From an uncultured Collinsella sp. (GTDB lineage: Bacteria; Actinomycetota; Coriobacteriia; Coriobacteriales; Coriobacteriaceae): a stretch of DNA of 5,915 bases. A program made the position numbers and the translations under genes. Positions 1 through 5,753 of this stretch are shown in pieces. How positions within the stretch are numbered: position 1 is the first letter of the stretch; every line of letters starts with the position of its first letter. A model generated the notes under the pieces. That model made no database searches and was not told the origin of the DNA. It was given only the letters and a program-made list of their open reading frames with translations. The stretch lies in NCBI GenBank assembly GCA_900548515.1, contig URKU01000109.1, positions 1-5,915 on the forward strand. Direction: 5' to 3'.

Positions 1-55
1 AACCCGCGACCCCAACCTTGGCAAGGTTGTGCTCTACCAACTGAGCCATGTCCGC
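1..55 (-). tRNA. tRNA-Gly(GCC), partial (3' end cut by window edge)
   Basis: This is the 5' 55 nt of a glycine tRNA read on the minus strand; the 5' end is at position 55. The acceptor 5' strand, D arm, the anticodon stem CAACC/GGTTG with loop TTGCCAA (anticodon GCC at 22-20) and the start of the T arm are visible. The T-arm 3' strand and the acceptor 3' strand fall outside the window. All 55 nt are identical to the complete tRNA-Gly at 2109-2184. The anticodon reads GGC and GGU glycine codons. Confidence 0.95.
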
Positions 56-67
56 CTGCGAGGATTT

Positions 68-115
68 AATATACGAGATAATCCACCCAAATGCAAGAAC
101 TTTTTTTGAAAAGTT
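68..115 (-). promoter_or_regulatory. Promoter of tRNA-Gly copy at left edge, with AT-rich upstream palindrome
   Basis: Read on the minus strand there is a -35 box TTGCAT (96-91), a 17-nt spacer and a -10 box TATATT (73-68), about 12 nt before the mature tRNA 5' end. Directly upstream is AAAAAAGTTC and an AT-rich inverted repeat AACTTTT/AAAAGTT (98-104 and 109-115). This resembles an RNA polymerase alpha-subunit UP element. The same layout precedes the other two tRNA genes of the window. Confidence 0.85.
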
Positions 116-196
116 TTGCGACGCCCTCGCGAACCTCGCGAAGACATCAGCCACCACGGAAAGCGCAGGCAAACGCAAACTCGCCGCAAGAGGCCC
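116..196. other. Intergenic stretch between glucosidase stop and tRNA-Gly promoter
   Basis: No gene is seen here. The stretch holds a perfect tandem duplication of the 9-mer CCTCGCGAA (125-133 and 134-142). Each unit contains the palindrome TCGCGA, so a 6-bp stem with a 3-nt loop is possible on either strand. No U-tract follows, so it is not a convincing intrinsic terminator for the glucosidase gene ending at 197. A second weak hairpin with G.U pairs can be drawn at 168-185. How the glucosidase transcript ends is not evident. Confidence 0.4.
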
Positions 197-1930
197 CTAC
201 AACTCAGCGAGCATGATCCAGACAGAACTGTCCTGCGCGAGCCTGCCGTCTGCAAGCGGTGATGAGGTGAGCAGGACCCTGCCCGCCGGCAGCTCCACGG
301 GTGCTGCACCGAAGTTCGTCACACACGCCCAGCCGTTGTCGCGGCGATAGGCGATGACGCCGCCCTCAGCGCCCTCGGCACCATCCGCAAGGCCGGTGCG
401 CCCGTCAAGATCGAGCCACGCGAGATCGTTGGCGCACCCGCGCAGCTTGCGCCGCAGCCAGAGGGCGTCACGATAGAGCGCAAGCATCGATGTCGGGTCC
501 GCTTCTTCCCTATCGGCAGCGTAATCGGAAAACCATGCAGGCTGCGGCAGATGGGGCGCCGCATCGGCGTCCGCCGGTGAAAACCCAAACGATCCGCCCT
601 GCGCGGGATCGTCCGCCGCCACCCACGGCAGGGGCACACGGCAGCCGTCGCGCCCCTTCTCGCGCTTCGGTCCGTGCGTATTGGTCGCAGTAGGATCTTC
701 GAGTGCAGCCCACGGAATGTCAGCCACCTCAAAAAGGCCGAGCTCCTCACCCTGATACACGTATGCCGAGCCCGGAAGCGCCAGCTCGAGCAAAAGGGCC
801 GCCCGCGCGCGGCGCTCGCCGAGTTCACGGTCCTCGTCATAAGACGACCCGTCGCGTAAGAGCCAGTCGAGCACAATCTGATGGTAGCGCGTCGCCTTGA
901 TTTGCGGCAGGGCATAGCGTGTCGCCACGCGCGGCACGTCGTGGTTGGAGAGTACCCAGGTCGAGGCGGAATCGGATTCGATGGCCGCCTTCAAGCCCTT
1001 CTCGATTGCAGCGTGCATGTCATCATAGGTCCAAGTGGCCTTGGCGAACTCAAAGTTGAATGTCTGGCCAAGCTCGCTGGGGCGTGCGTAGAGATACTGG
1101 CGCTCGGGCAGAACCCACGCCTCGGCAACGGCGCTGCGCGGCGGATCATAACGGTCGAACACGCGGCGCCACTCGCGATAGATCTCATGGACCTCGTTGC
1201 GGTCCCACAGCGGATGGGTGCCGTCCTCAACCATGTCATCGCCCTCGGCGAGATGCCACCGGTCGAGGTCATCGCGGTCGAGATCCTTGGCGAGACCGTG
1301 CGCCACATCAATGCGAAAGCCGTCGACGCCTCGATCGCTCCAAAACGCCAGGACGTCGCAAAAGAGCGCGTGAACCTCAGGGCATGACCAGTCAAAGTCC
1401 GGCTGCTCGGGCGTAAACATGTGCAGATACCACTGACCGTCCGCAACACGCGTCCATGCGGGGCCGCCAAAGTTGGCATTCCAATTGGTGGGAGGCAGCT
1501 CGCCATGCTCGCCGCGACCATCGCGGAAGATATAACGGGCGCGTTCGGGCGATCCGGGGCCGGCGGCAAGAGCGGCTTTGAACCAGGGGTGCTGGTTGGA
1601 TGAATGGTTGGGCACGATGTCGACGATGACCTTGATGCCGCGCGCGTGAGCCGCAGCGATCATGTCATCGAAGTCGTCAAGCGAGCCGAGACGCGGGTCG
1701 ACATCGCAGTAGTCCGCCACATCATAGCCGCCATCGACAAGAGGCGATGGATAAAACGGGCTCAGCCAGATGGCCTCGATACCCAGTCGCTCAAGATAGT
1801 CCATCTGCTGGGTAATGCCCGCGATATCGCCCAGACCCGAACCAGTCGAATCCTTAAACGAGCGCGGGTAGATCTGATAGATCGCGGCATCGGACATCCA
1901 TGAGCGCGAAGAAGACTTTTCTGTAGCCAT
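197..1930 (-). CDS. GH13 alpha-glucosidase (oligo-1,6-glucosidase / maltase type)
   Basis: Predicted cytoplasmic exo-acting glucosidase of 577 residues. It would release glucose from the non-reducing end of short malto- or isomalto-oligosaccharides (or sucrose/trehalose-like substrates). No signal peptide or membrane segment is seen. GH13 motifs in order: DIVPNH (104-109), QPDFDW (176-181), GFRIDVAHG with nucleophile Asp208, acid/base Glu270 in AEAW, and SNHD with transition-state stabiliser Asp331. The N-terminal AIYQIYPRSF (16-25) is typical of the family, and the length fits the usual 530-600 residues. The ATG at 1930 is chosen because AAGGGAG (1946-1940) lies 9 nt upstream. The frame stays open 30 codons further but without a comparable site. 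Val209 after the nucleophile is often linked to alpha-1,6 activity in oligo-1,6-glucosidases, but the surrounding GFRIDVAHG also fits actinobacterial alpha-glucosidases, so linkage preference is open. The calcium-loop signature near residues 27-35 (DSTGSGLGD) lacks the usual inner Asn/Asp residues. It is flanked by two tRNA-Gly genes and appears monocistronic. Confidence 0.93.
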   Translation of the reverse strand: MATEKSSSRSWMSDAAIYQIYPRSFKDSTGSGLGDIAGITQQMDYLERLGIEAIWLSPFYPSPLVDGGYDVADYCDVDPRLGSLDDFDDMIAAAHARGIKVIVDIVPNHSSNQHPWFKAALAAGPGSPERARYIFRDGRGEHGELPPTNWNANFGGPAWTRVADGQWYLHMFTPEQPDFDWSCPEVHALFCDVLAFWSDRGVDGFRIDVAHGLAKDLDRDDLDRWHLAEGDDMVEDGTHPLWDRNEVHEIYREWRRVFDRYDPPRSAVAEAWVLPERQYLYARPSELGQTFNFEFAKATWTYDDMHAAIEKGLKAAIESDSASTWVLSNHDVPRVATRYALPQIKATRYHQIVLDWLLRDGSSYDEDRELGERRARAALLLELALPGSAYVYQGEELGLFEVADIPWAALEDPTATNTHGPKREKGRDGCRVPLPWVAADDPAQGGSFGFSPADADAAPHLPQPAWFSDYAADREEADPTSMLALYRDALWLRRKLRGCANDLAWLDLDGRTGLADGAEGAEGGVIAYRRDNGWACVTNFGAAPVELPAGRVLLTSSPLADGRLAQDSSVWIMLAEL

Positions 1931-1931
1931 G

Positions 1932-1985
1932 GGGCGTATCTCCCTTGCAACGAGGCTATGCGAGATGCCCACGATGATACGCCCA
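1932..1985 (-). promoter_or_regulatory. 9-bp perfect inverted repeat over the glucosidase leader and ribosome binding site
   Basis: On the minus strand GGGCGTATC (1985-1977) is followed after 36 nt by its exact complement GATACGCCC (1940-1932), which ends one base before the ATG at 1930. The proximal arm fills the gap between Shine-Dalgarno and start codon and includes the last G of AAGGGAG. If both arms are transcribed, the RNA could fold and hide the start region. If transcription begins inside or after the distal arm, the two copies could instead be DNA operator half-sites. The repeat is seen; the function is inferred. Confidence 0.45.
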
Positions 1986-2004
1986 AAGCGGACATTCGCG
2001 ACAA
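1974..2004 (-). promoter_or_regulatory. Tentative promoter of the glucosidase gene
   Basis: On the minus strand TTGTCG (2004-1999), a 19-nt spacer and TATCAT (1979-1974) form the best sigma70-like pair I can find between the tRNA-Gly terminator and the start at 1930. The -10 box matches consensus at 5 of 6 positions, but the -35 box is weak and the spacer is long. The -10 box overlaps the distal arm of the inverted repeat at 1977-1985. If correct, the leader would be about 40 nt and the distal arm would be mostly untranscribed. Confidence 0.3.
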
Positions 2005-2043
2005 ACAACGCCACAGCCACGCCCCAAAACGCTCGCTCCCTCT

Positions 2044-2066
2044 CGGGTTCGAGCCCAGGCGCTGGG
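2044..2066. repeat. tRNA T-arm-like 13-mer and adjoining small hairpin
   Basis: CGGGTTCGAGCCC at 2044-2056 on the plus strand is an exact inverted copy of the tRNA-Gly T-arm segment at 2123-2135. It overlaps CCCAG-GCG-CTGGG (2054-2066), a perfect 5-bp stem with a 3-nt loop. No full tRNA cloverleaf can be drawn around it on the plus strand, so it is not called a tRNA. It may be a tRNA fragment or chance, since the core is nearly palindromic. Confidence 0.35.
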
Positions 2067-2070
2067 TACG

Positions 2071-2100
2071 AAAAAGCCCGGCTACCGTAGTAGTCGGGCT
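2071..2100 (-). terminator. Intrinsic terminator of tRNA-Gly
   Basis: On the minus strand an 11-bp stem (2100-2090 with 2085-2075), containing one A/C mismatch, closes a TACG tetraloop and is followed by TTTTT (2075-2071). It starts 9 nt after the tRNA CCA end, which fits termination of the tRNA-Gly transcript before the glucosidase gene. Confidence 0.82.
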
Positions 2101-2108
2101 GCTGCGTT

Positions 2109-2184
2109 TGGAGCGGACAACGGGGCTCGAACCCGCGACCCCAACCTTGGCAAGGTTGTGCTCTACCAACTGAGCCATGTCCGC
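2109..2184 (-). tRNA. tRNA-Gly(GCC), complete with encoded CCA
   Basis: A 76-nt glycine tRNA read on the minus strand from 2184 to 2109. The acceptor stem GCGGACA/TGTCCGC is perfect and is followed by discriminator U and an encoded CCA (2111-2109). The D arm contains AGTTGGTAGAG. The anticodon stem CAACC/GGTTG holds loop TTGCCAA with anticodon GCC (2151-2149), and the T arm contains GGTTCGAGCC. U at the discriminator is normal for bacterial tRNA-Gly. It has its own promoter at 2197-2225 and terminator at 2071-2100. A second copy lies at 1-55, on the far side of the glucosidase gene. Confidence 0.98.
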
Positions 2185-2196
2185 TTGCGGGTTATT

Positions 2197-2244
2197 AATT
2201 TACGCGAGTTGTCCAAAAGACGCAAGTACTTTTTTCAAAAAACT
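2197..2244 (-). promoter_or_regulatory. Promoter of tRNA-Gly with AT-rich upstream palindrome
   Basis: On the minus strand there is a -35 box TTGCGT (2225-2220), a 17-nt spacer and a -10 box TAAATT (2202-2197), about 12 nt before the tRNA 5' end. Upstream is AAAAAAGTAC preceded by TTTTTTG, forming a 17-nt palindrome (2228-2244) with one mismatched pair. The arrangement matches the promoters at 68-115 and 5667-5715. Confidence 0.85.
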
Positions 2245-2264
2245 TGTCTGCCGCATGTTCTTAG

Positions 2265-2292
2265 TAGCCAAACGCGCTAAAGCGATTGGCTA
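2265..2292 (-). other. Stem-loop overlapping the stop codon of the STAS-HATPase gene
   Basis: On the minus strand TAGCCAA (2292-2286) pairs with TTGGCTA (2271-2265), with a further CGC/GCG pairing inside. The first arm begins with the TAG stop codon of the upstream gene. A T-run is found only about 20 nt further on, inside the tRNA-Gly promoter palindrome. It could stabilise the mRNA 3' end or act as a weak terminator, but it lacks the adjacent U-tract of a typical intrinsic terminator. Confidence 0.4.
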
Positions 2293-3036
2293 GGCACACG
2301 ATTCCAGCGCTCCGCTAAACAGCTTCACCATCTGCACGCGCGTGCCGGCGCCGTCCGTACGACGAGCAACCTCCACGTTATCGACGAGCATACGCATAAG
2401 CTTGATACCACGGCCGCGCTCCTCTGATGCGACCGGTTCGCTCGTTTCATCGATAGAATAGCCGGCACCTCGATCAAGCACCTCAACCACAACGCGATCG
2501 CCATAGGCCTGAACCGTCAGGACGCACCCGATACCGCCCGCATGGTCATAGGCATTACCCAGCGCCTCCCCCGACGCCAATGCGACATCGTAGCGCTCGT
2601 CACGGCGCAACGGAAGCGATTCAAGGAGTTCGGCGATGCGATGTCGGTAGTATGGAAGATTCTCGATACCCTGACGGACCTCGACGCTCTTACTCCAGCG
2701 AGGCAGCTCCCCCACCGGAATGGCGGGAATAGACTCCCGTGCCGGCCCCGCGACATGAAGAATATCGACAAGACGAGCAATCTCCAAAAAGCGAACAACT
2801 TCACCTGATGCATTGACGAGCGAAAGCAGGCCTTCTCGCCTCATGAGCTCACGAGCGCGCGTAAGCAGGAATGCCAAGCCCGTCGAATCGATAAAGCTAA
2901 CAGCCTGACAGTTGATGACGACACGACGCACGCCGCGGCCAATCAAATCATCCAACCGCCGACGCAGCGCAGGCACCGTGGCGATGTCGATATCGCCTGG
3001 TGGCGTCAAAACCGCTATGTCATTCCACTCATTCAT
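2290..3036 (-). CDS. Fused STAS - HATPase partner-switch protein (anti-sigma antagonist joined to anti-sigma kinase domain)
   Basis: A 248-residue soluble protein with two domains. Residues about 6-100 are a STAS domain of the SpoIIAA/RsbV type: FIDSTGLAFLL (48-58) holds Ser51, the residue phosphorylated in this family. Residues about 115-240 are an RsbW/SpoIIAB-like GHKL ATPase: N-box EALGNAYDH (157-165, Glu157, Asn161), G1 box DRGAGY (188-193) and G2 box GRGIKLMRML (208-217). In known systems the kinase domain phosphorylates the STAS serine and binds either the antagonist or a sigma factor. Here both partners are one chain, so regulation within the protein or between copies is inferred. The upstream gene encodes a PP2C phosphatase suited to dephosphorylate Ser51. 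It is 78 nt away on the same strand with no clear promoter between them, suggesting an operon. ATG 3036 is preferred because GGGGAA lies 10 nt upstream; a TTG at 3054 in the same frame lacks a site. No sigma factor gene is present nearby, so the final target is unknown. Confidence 0.9.
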   Translation of the reverse strand: MNEWNDIAVLTPPGDIDIATVPALRRRLDDLIGRGVRRVVINCQAVSFIDSTGLAFLLTRARELMRREGLLSLVNASGEVVRFLEIARLVDILHVAGPARESIPAIPVGELPRWSKSVEVRQGIENLPYYRHRIAELLESLPLRRDERYDVALASGEALGNAYDHAGGIGCVLTVQAYGDRVVVEVLDRGAGYSIDETSEPVASEERGRGIKLMRMLVDNVEVARRTDGAGTRVQMVKLFSGALESCA

Positions 3037-3114
3037 ACGACCATGGTTCCCCAAAAAAGCCCACTCGATGCATTCGTTTCCCCAACCGTACGGATTCAGC
3101 CCGTCCAGCGTCGT

Positions 3115-5460
3115 CTATGAACGACCCCGTAAAAACTCAAGGGACACCAATGCAATGTCATCGTCCAGCGCCGATTCGGTAAATCGGTCGAGCTCGCCCA
3201 AGACCTTGCCGCAGATTCCCGATACGCCCTCACCCGAGACAGAGAGCAGAAGGTCACGAAGGCGCTGCTCGCCAAAGAAAGCACCCGAGCGGTCACGTGC
3301 TTCGATTGTTCCGTCGGTGTACATAAATAGCATGTCACCAGGAGCGAACGTAAACACGCCTGTCTCGTACACCATGCTCTCAAAGGCACCGATTACCCCC
3401 GATTGGCATCCAAGCAGCTCGACCTCTCCCCCACGAGCCTCGTCGCCACCCAGCGGCATCGACTCTGGCCTGATGACCATGGTCGGAGGATGGCCCGCCG
3501 AACAATACGTTGCGCGTCCGGCTTTAAGGTCAATCTTGGCGATAAAGGCCGTCACAAACGTCTCGACCCTCGAAAAGCCCATGAGCATGCTGTTAAGGGA
3601 GCGTGCCATGCGGGCCGGTCCAGCGCCCTCCCAGGCATATGCCGTCAGGGCCGTCTTGACGAGCGCGGACATCGATGCAGCCTCAATGCCTTTGCCAGAC
3701 ACATCACCCAAAATCATGACGGCGCAGTCGTCGGGAAGTCGGATGAGCGTATAGAAATCACCGCCGACCAACGCCGAGTTCGTGGCCGACAGGTACACCG
3801 AATCGGTTGCGATACCCGGAACATCCCCCAAGGAATTTCTCATGCCGATCTGGAGGGTCTGAGCGATATGGCGCTCCTCGCGCTTTTGAGATTCGCCTTC
3901 GTAGATCAGTTCAAAGTCATGCGCCAAGTGCACCAAGTAGTCATATTCAAGGTCATCAATCGGCTCTTGGCTACCATCACGAAGCAGCAGCGCGCGCGTC
4001 GTCGGGCTCTTCGCAACAGAAGCAGGAACAATCGCGTCGTTACTGTGCTTGCCATCACCCTCAGAGCGCGGGCGCCCCGCCTCGATGCCGGAGTCGACGT
4101 AGAGACCTTGACAAGGCAGACCATGCGCCCTAAGCCAGCCTCCCATAGGCATCGATTCGTCAACGCGAGTTATACGGACGTGTTTAAGGTCCTCGGCACT
4201 CGTACCTCCCAAAACAGATACCTCAAAGCCATCAGGTCCAGCCCCCAGACGTGCCGCTGGCGCCGTCGTGGAAAAGAAAAGCTTCTCGGGATCGTCCGGC
4301 AAAGCAACGCGACTGCCGCCTTCAAAATCTATGACGTAGGAATCCAGACTGGCGTCATACTCAACAGGGCAAAAATGGCAGTTAAGCATATTGCAGATCT
4401 CGGACGATACCGCCTGGGTAGCCGCGGCGGAATCGTCTAGAAAGGTAAACAACTCATCACGCAAGACATTGAGCGAGCGGCCAAGCTCGGCCGTGCGACG
4501 GGAGCGAAGGCTCGATGCCATGCCGACCAGCTGGATAGACAGGTAATCGCAAATGACCTCGAGTACATTAACGTCATAGGCGAGCGGTGCCTGAGGGCGT
4601 TTCCAACCAACTTCCAGCACGCCAAGAATCTGCGTACCGTAAAAAACGGGAAGACAGATCTCACTGCGGTACGGAGGCATATCCTGCATGCGCAACAGGT
4701 GCTTAGAACGATTGTCCAAGTCCATAAACATACCGGAGGCGGCCTTATCACCCTCAAGGTCCTGTTGAATCGACAAGCGACAGGCACGCGACTCACGAAG
4801 AACATACGTCGGAATGCCAGCGCCATACGGCAAAAACTCAGGCAGGTAGCTGTCGTACAGCTCCTTGGAAACACCGCGAAGTTTAAAACCGCCGCTCTCA
4901 GAAAAATAGATAGCGGCACCCGAAGCATCGAGCGTTCCTACAAGCTGGTTCAAAACGGTATCAAGTAGGCTGGGCAGCTCATCGGAGCCCACGGTACTCA
5001 TAATGACCGAGAGCGTGCCAGAGAGGCGCTTGTTCGCCACTCTAAGCTCCGAAAGCGCACGCTTGAGCTGACGGTCGTGCGAATACTGTTCTTCGATGCT
5101 ATGGAGCGCCACCAGGACACGTGGCGCGCGGCGCCCAAAGATGCGTGGAGGCGTTACGGAGCCCGCACGAACCAAGACGGGGATAAAGGAGCCGTCACTC
5201 AGCTTGAGCATCAGTTCGTTCTCGGAGCCATCAGTTTCAAATGGCAGACGATGTTCCGTCGCACGTTCAAATGCGGACGAGTACAGGACGTCTTTGACAT
5301 CACCGCCGATGACGTCAGCGCGTTCCTCGCACATCAGGTCTAGCAAACGATTATTCACATGCAGAATGGTTCCGTCGAGCTCACAGATGATGACAGCATC
5401 GCTCGTGATCTCGACCAGTTGGGCAACGTCTGCCCACTCGTTGCGCTCAAGCGTTTCCAT
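3115..5460 (-). CDS. PAS-GAF-PP2C (SpoIIE/RsbU-like) serine phosphatase
   Basis: A 781-residue soluble sensor phosphatase. Residues about 10-120 are PAS-like (SDAVIICELDGTILHVNNRLLDL, 20-42). Residues about 125-150 are a likely helical linker. Residues about 155-315 are GAF-like (AAIYFSESGGFKLRGVS; EICLPVFYGTQILGVLEVGW, 267-286). Residues about 325-530 are a poorly conserved region that may be a second degenerate GAF domain. Residues about 530-778 are a PP2C/SpoIIE phosphatase. Metal-site motifs are intact: VGGDFY (Asp568), GDVSGKG (Asp586), YTDG (Asp716) and DDD (766-768). The expected role is to dephosphorylate the STAS phosphoserine in response to a small ligand, redox or energy signal; the signal itself is unknown. 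The adjacent downstream gene encodes the matching STAS-HATPase protein. ATG 5460 is chosen because GGTGAGG (5473-5467) is 6 nt upstream; an in-frame GTG at 5472 lies inside that site. No membrane segment is seen, so it should sense cytoplasmic signals. The gene starts only 26 nt after the tRNA-Leu terminator and has no obvious promoter of its own. Confidence 0.92.
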   Translation of the reverse strand: METLERNEWADVAQLVEITSDAVIICELDGTILHVNNRLLDLMCEERADVIGGDVKDVLYSSAFERATEHRLPFETDGSENELMLKLSDGSFIPVLVRAGSVTPPRIFGRRAPRVLVALHSIEEQYSHDRQLKRALSELRVANKRLSGTLSVIMSTVGSDELPSLLDTVLNQLVGTLDASGAAIYFSESGGFKLRGVSKELYDSYLPEFLPYGAGIPTYVLRESRACRLSIQQDLEGDKAASGMFMDLDNRSKHLLRMQDMPPYRSEICLPVFYGTQILGVLEVGWKRPQAPLAYDVNVLEVICDYLSIQLVGMASSLRSRRTAELGRSLNVLRDELFTFLDDSAAATQAVSSEICNMLNCHFCPVEYDASLDSYVIDFEGGSRVALPDDPEKLFFSTTAPAARLGAGPDGFEVSVLGGTSAEDLKHVRITRVDESMPMGGWLRAHGLPCQGLYVDSGIEAGRPRSEGDGKHSNDAIVPASVAKSPTTRALLLRDGSQEPIDDLEYDYLVHLAHDFELIYEGESQKREERHIAQTLQIGMRNSLGDVPGIATDSVYLSATNSALVGGDFYTLIRLPDDCAVMILGDVSGKGIEAASMSALVKTALTAYAWEGAGPARMARSLNSMLMGFSRVETFVTAFIAKIDLKAGRATYCSAGHPPTMVIRPESMPLGGDEARGGEVELLGCQSGVIGAFESMVYETGVFTFAPGDMLFMYTDGTIEARDRSGAFFGEQRLRDLLLSVSGEGVSGICGKVLGELDRFTESALDDDIALVSLEFLRGRS

Positions 5461-5486
5461 CGTGGACCTCACCGTCTATCGGTAAC

Positions 5487-5510
5487 AAAAAAGCCTCCGA
5501 AGAGGCTTCT
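5487..5510 (-). terminator. Intrinsic terminator of tRNA-Leu
   Basis: On the minus strand AAGCCTC... the 7-bp stem (5508-5502 with 5497-5491) closes a TTCG tetraloop and runs into a T-tract (5492-5487). It starts about 12 nt after the tRNA CCA end. It lies 26 nt before the phosphatase start codon, so any transcript of that gene coming from the tRNA promoter must read through it. Confidence 0.88.
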
Positions 5511-5519
5511 CAAATGCGA

Positions 5520-5609
5520 TGGTGTCGGAGGCGGGACTTGAACCCGCATGACCAAAAAGCGGTCACTAGCACCTCAAGCTAGCGCGTCTGCCAATTCCGC
5601 CACTCCGAC
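5520..5609 (-). tRNA. tRNA-Leu(GAG), complete with encoded CCA
   Basis: A 90-nt class II tRNA read on the minus strand from 5609 to 5520. The acceptor stem GTCGGAG/CTCCGAC is perfect, the discriminator is A as in leucine tRNAs, and CCA is encoded (5522-5520). The anticodon stem CTAGC/GCTAG holds loop TTGAGGT with anticodon GAG (5575-5573). The long variable arm forms TGACC/GGTCA around a 7-nt loop, and the T arm contains GGGTTCAAGTCCC. It decodes CUC and CUU. Confidence 0.98.
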
Positions 5610-5666
5610 ATGCTATGTTGTTGATTCGCGGCTCGTTTTGTTGGACCCGCGCGTTCAACGAGGAAG

Positions 5667-5715
5667 ATAATAACCTATGATTCGAGAACTGTGCAAGCAC
5701 TTTTTTGAAAAAAGT
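5667..5715 (-). promoter_or_regulatory. Promoter of tRNA-Leu with perfect AT-rich upstream palindrome
   Basis: On the minus strand there is a -35 box TTGCAC (5696-5691) and a -10 box TATTAT (5672-5667) with an 18-nt spacer (TTATTA with 17 nt is the alternative). Upstream lies ACTTTTTTCAAAAAAGT (5715-5699), a perfect palindrome of 8-nt arms around one base, ending 2 nt before the -35 box. The -10 box is about 57 nt from the mature tRNA 5' end, so a longer 5' leader than for the glycine tRNAs is expected. Confidence 0.8.
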
Positions 5716-5753
5716 TTACGAATTTGTAAATGCGCTGGTAGACGGACCTGTTC

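Noticed and set aside
881..1387. Plus-strand 168-codon open frame opposite the glucosidase gene
   Set aside because: Antisense shadow across the GH13 catalytic motifs; no family resemblance and no ribosome binding context that stands out.
1931..2020. Upstream extension of the glucosidase by 30 residues to a start at 2020
   Set aside because: No ribosome binding site precedes it, the extra residues are not part of GH13 proteins, and it would overlap the promoter candidate; the ATG at 1930 has a good Shine-Dalgarno.
1958..2173. Plus-strand 71-codon frame containing GLEPATPTLARLCSTN
   Set aside because: This peptide is the well-known spurious translation of a tRNA gene read antisense; it overlaps tRNA-Gly and its terminator.
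3037..3114. A separate promoter or terminator between the phosphatase and STAS-HATPase genes
   Set aside because: The TTTTTT at 3060-3053 has no strong stem before it, and no -35/-10 pair with acceptable spacing is visible.
2912..3754. Plus-strand 280-codon open frame
   Set aside because: Low-complexity Ser/Pro/Arg-rich translation lying antisense to two well-supported genes and the gap between them.
3403..4440. Plus-strand 345-codon open frame opposite the phosphatase gene
   Set aside because: It is a mirror of the GC-rich codon usage of the real gene: arginine- and histidine-rich, no recognisable motif, while the opposite strand carries full PP2C motifs.
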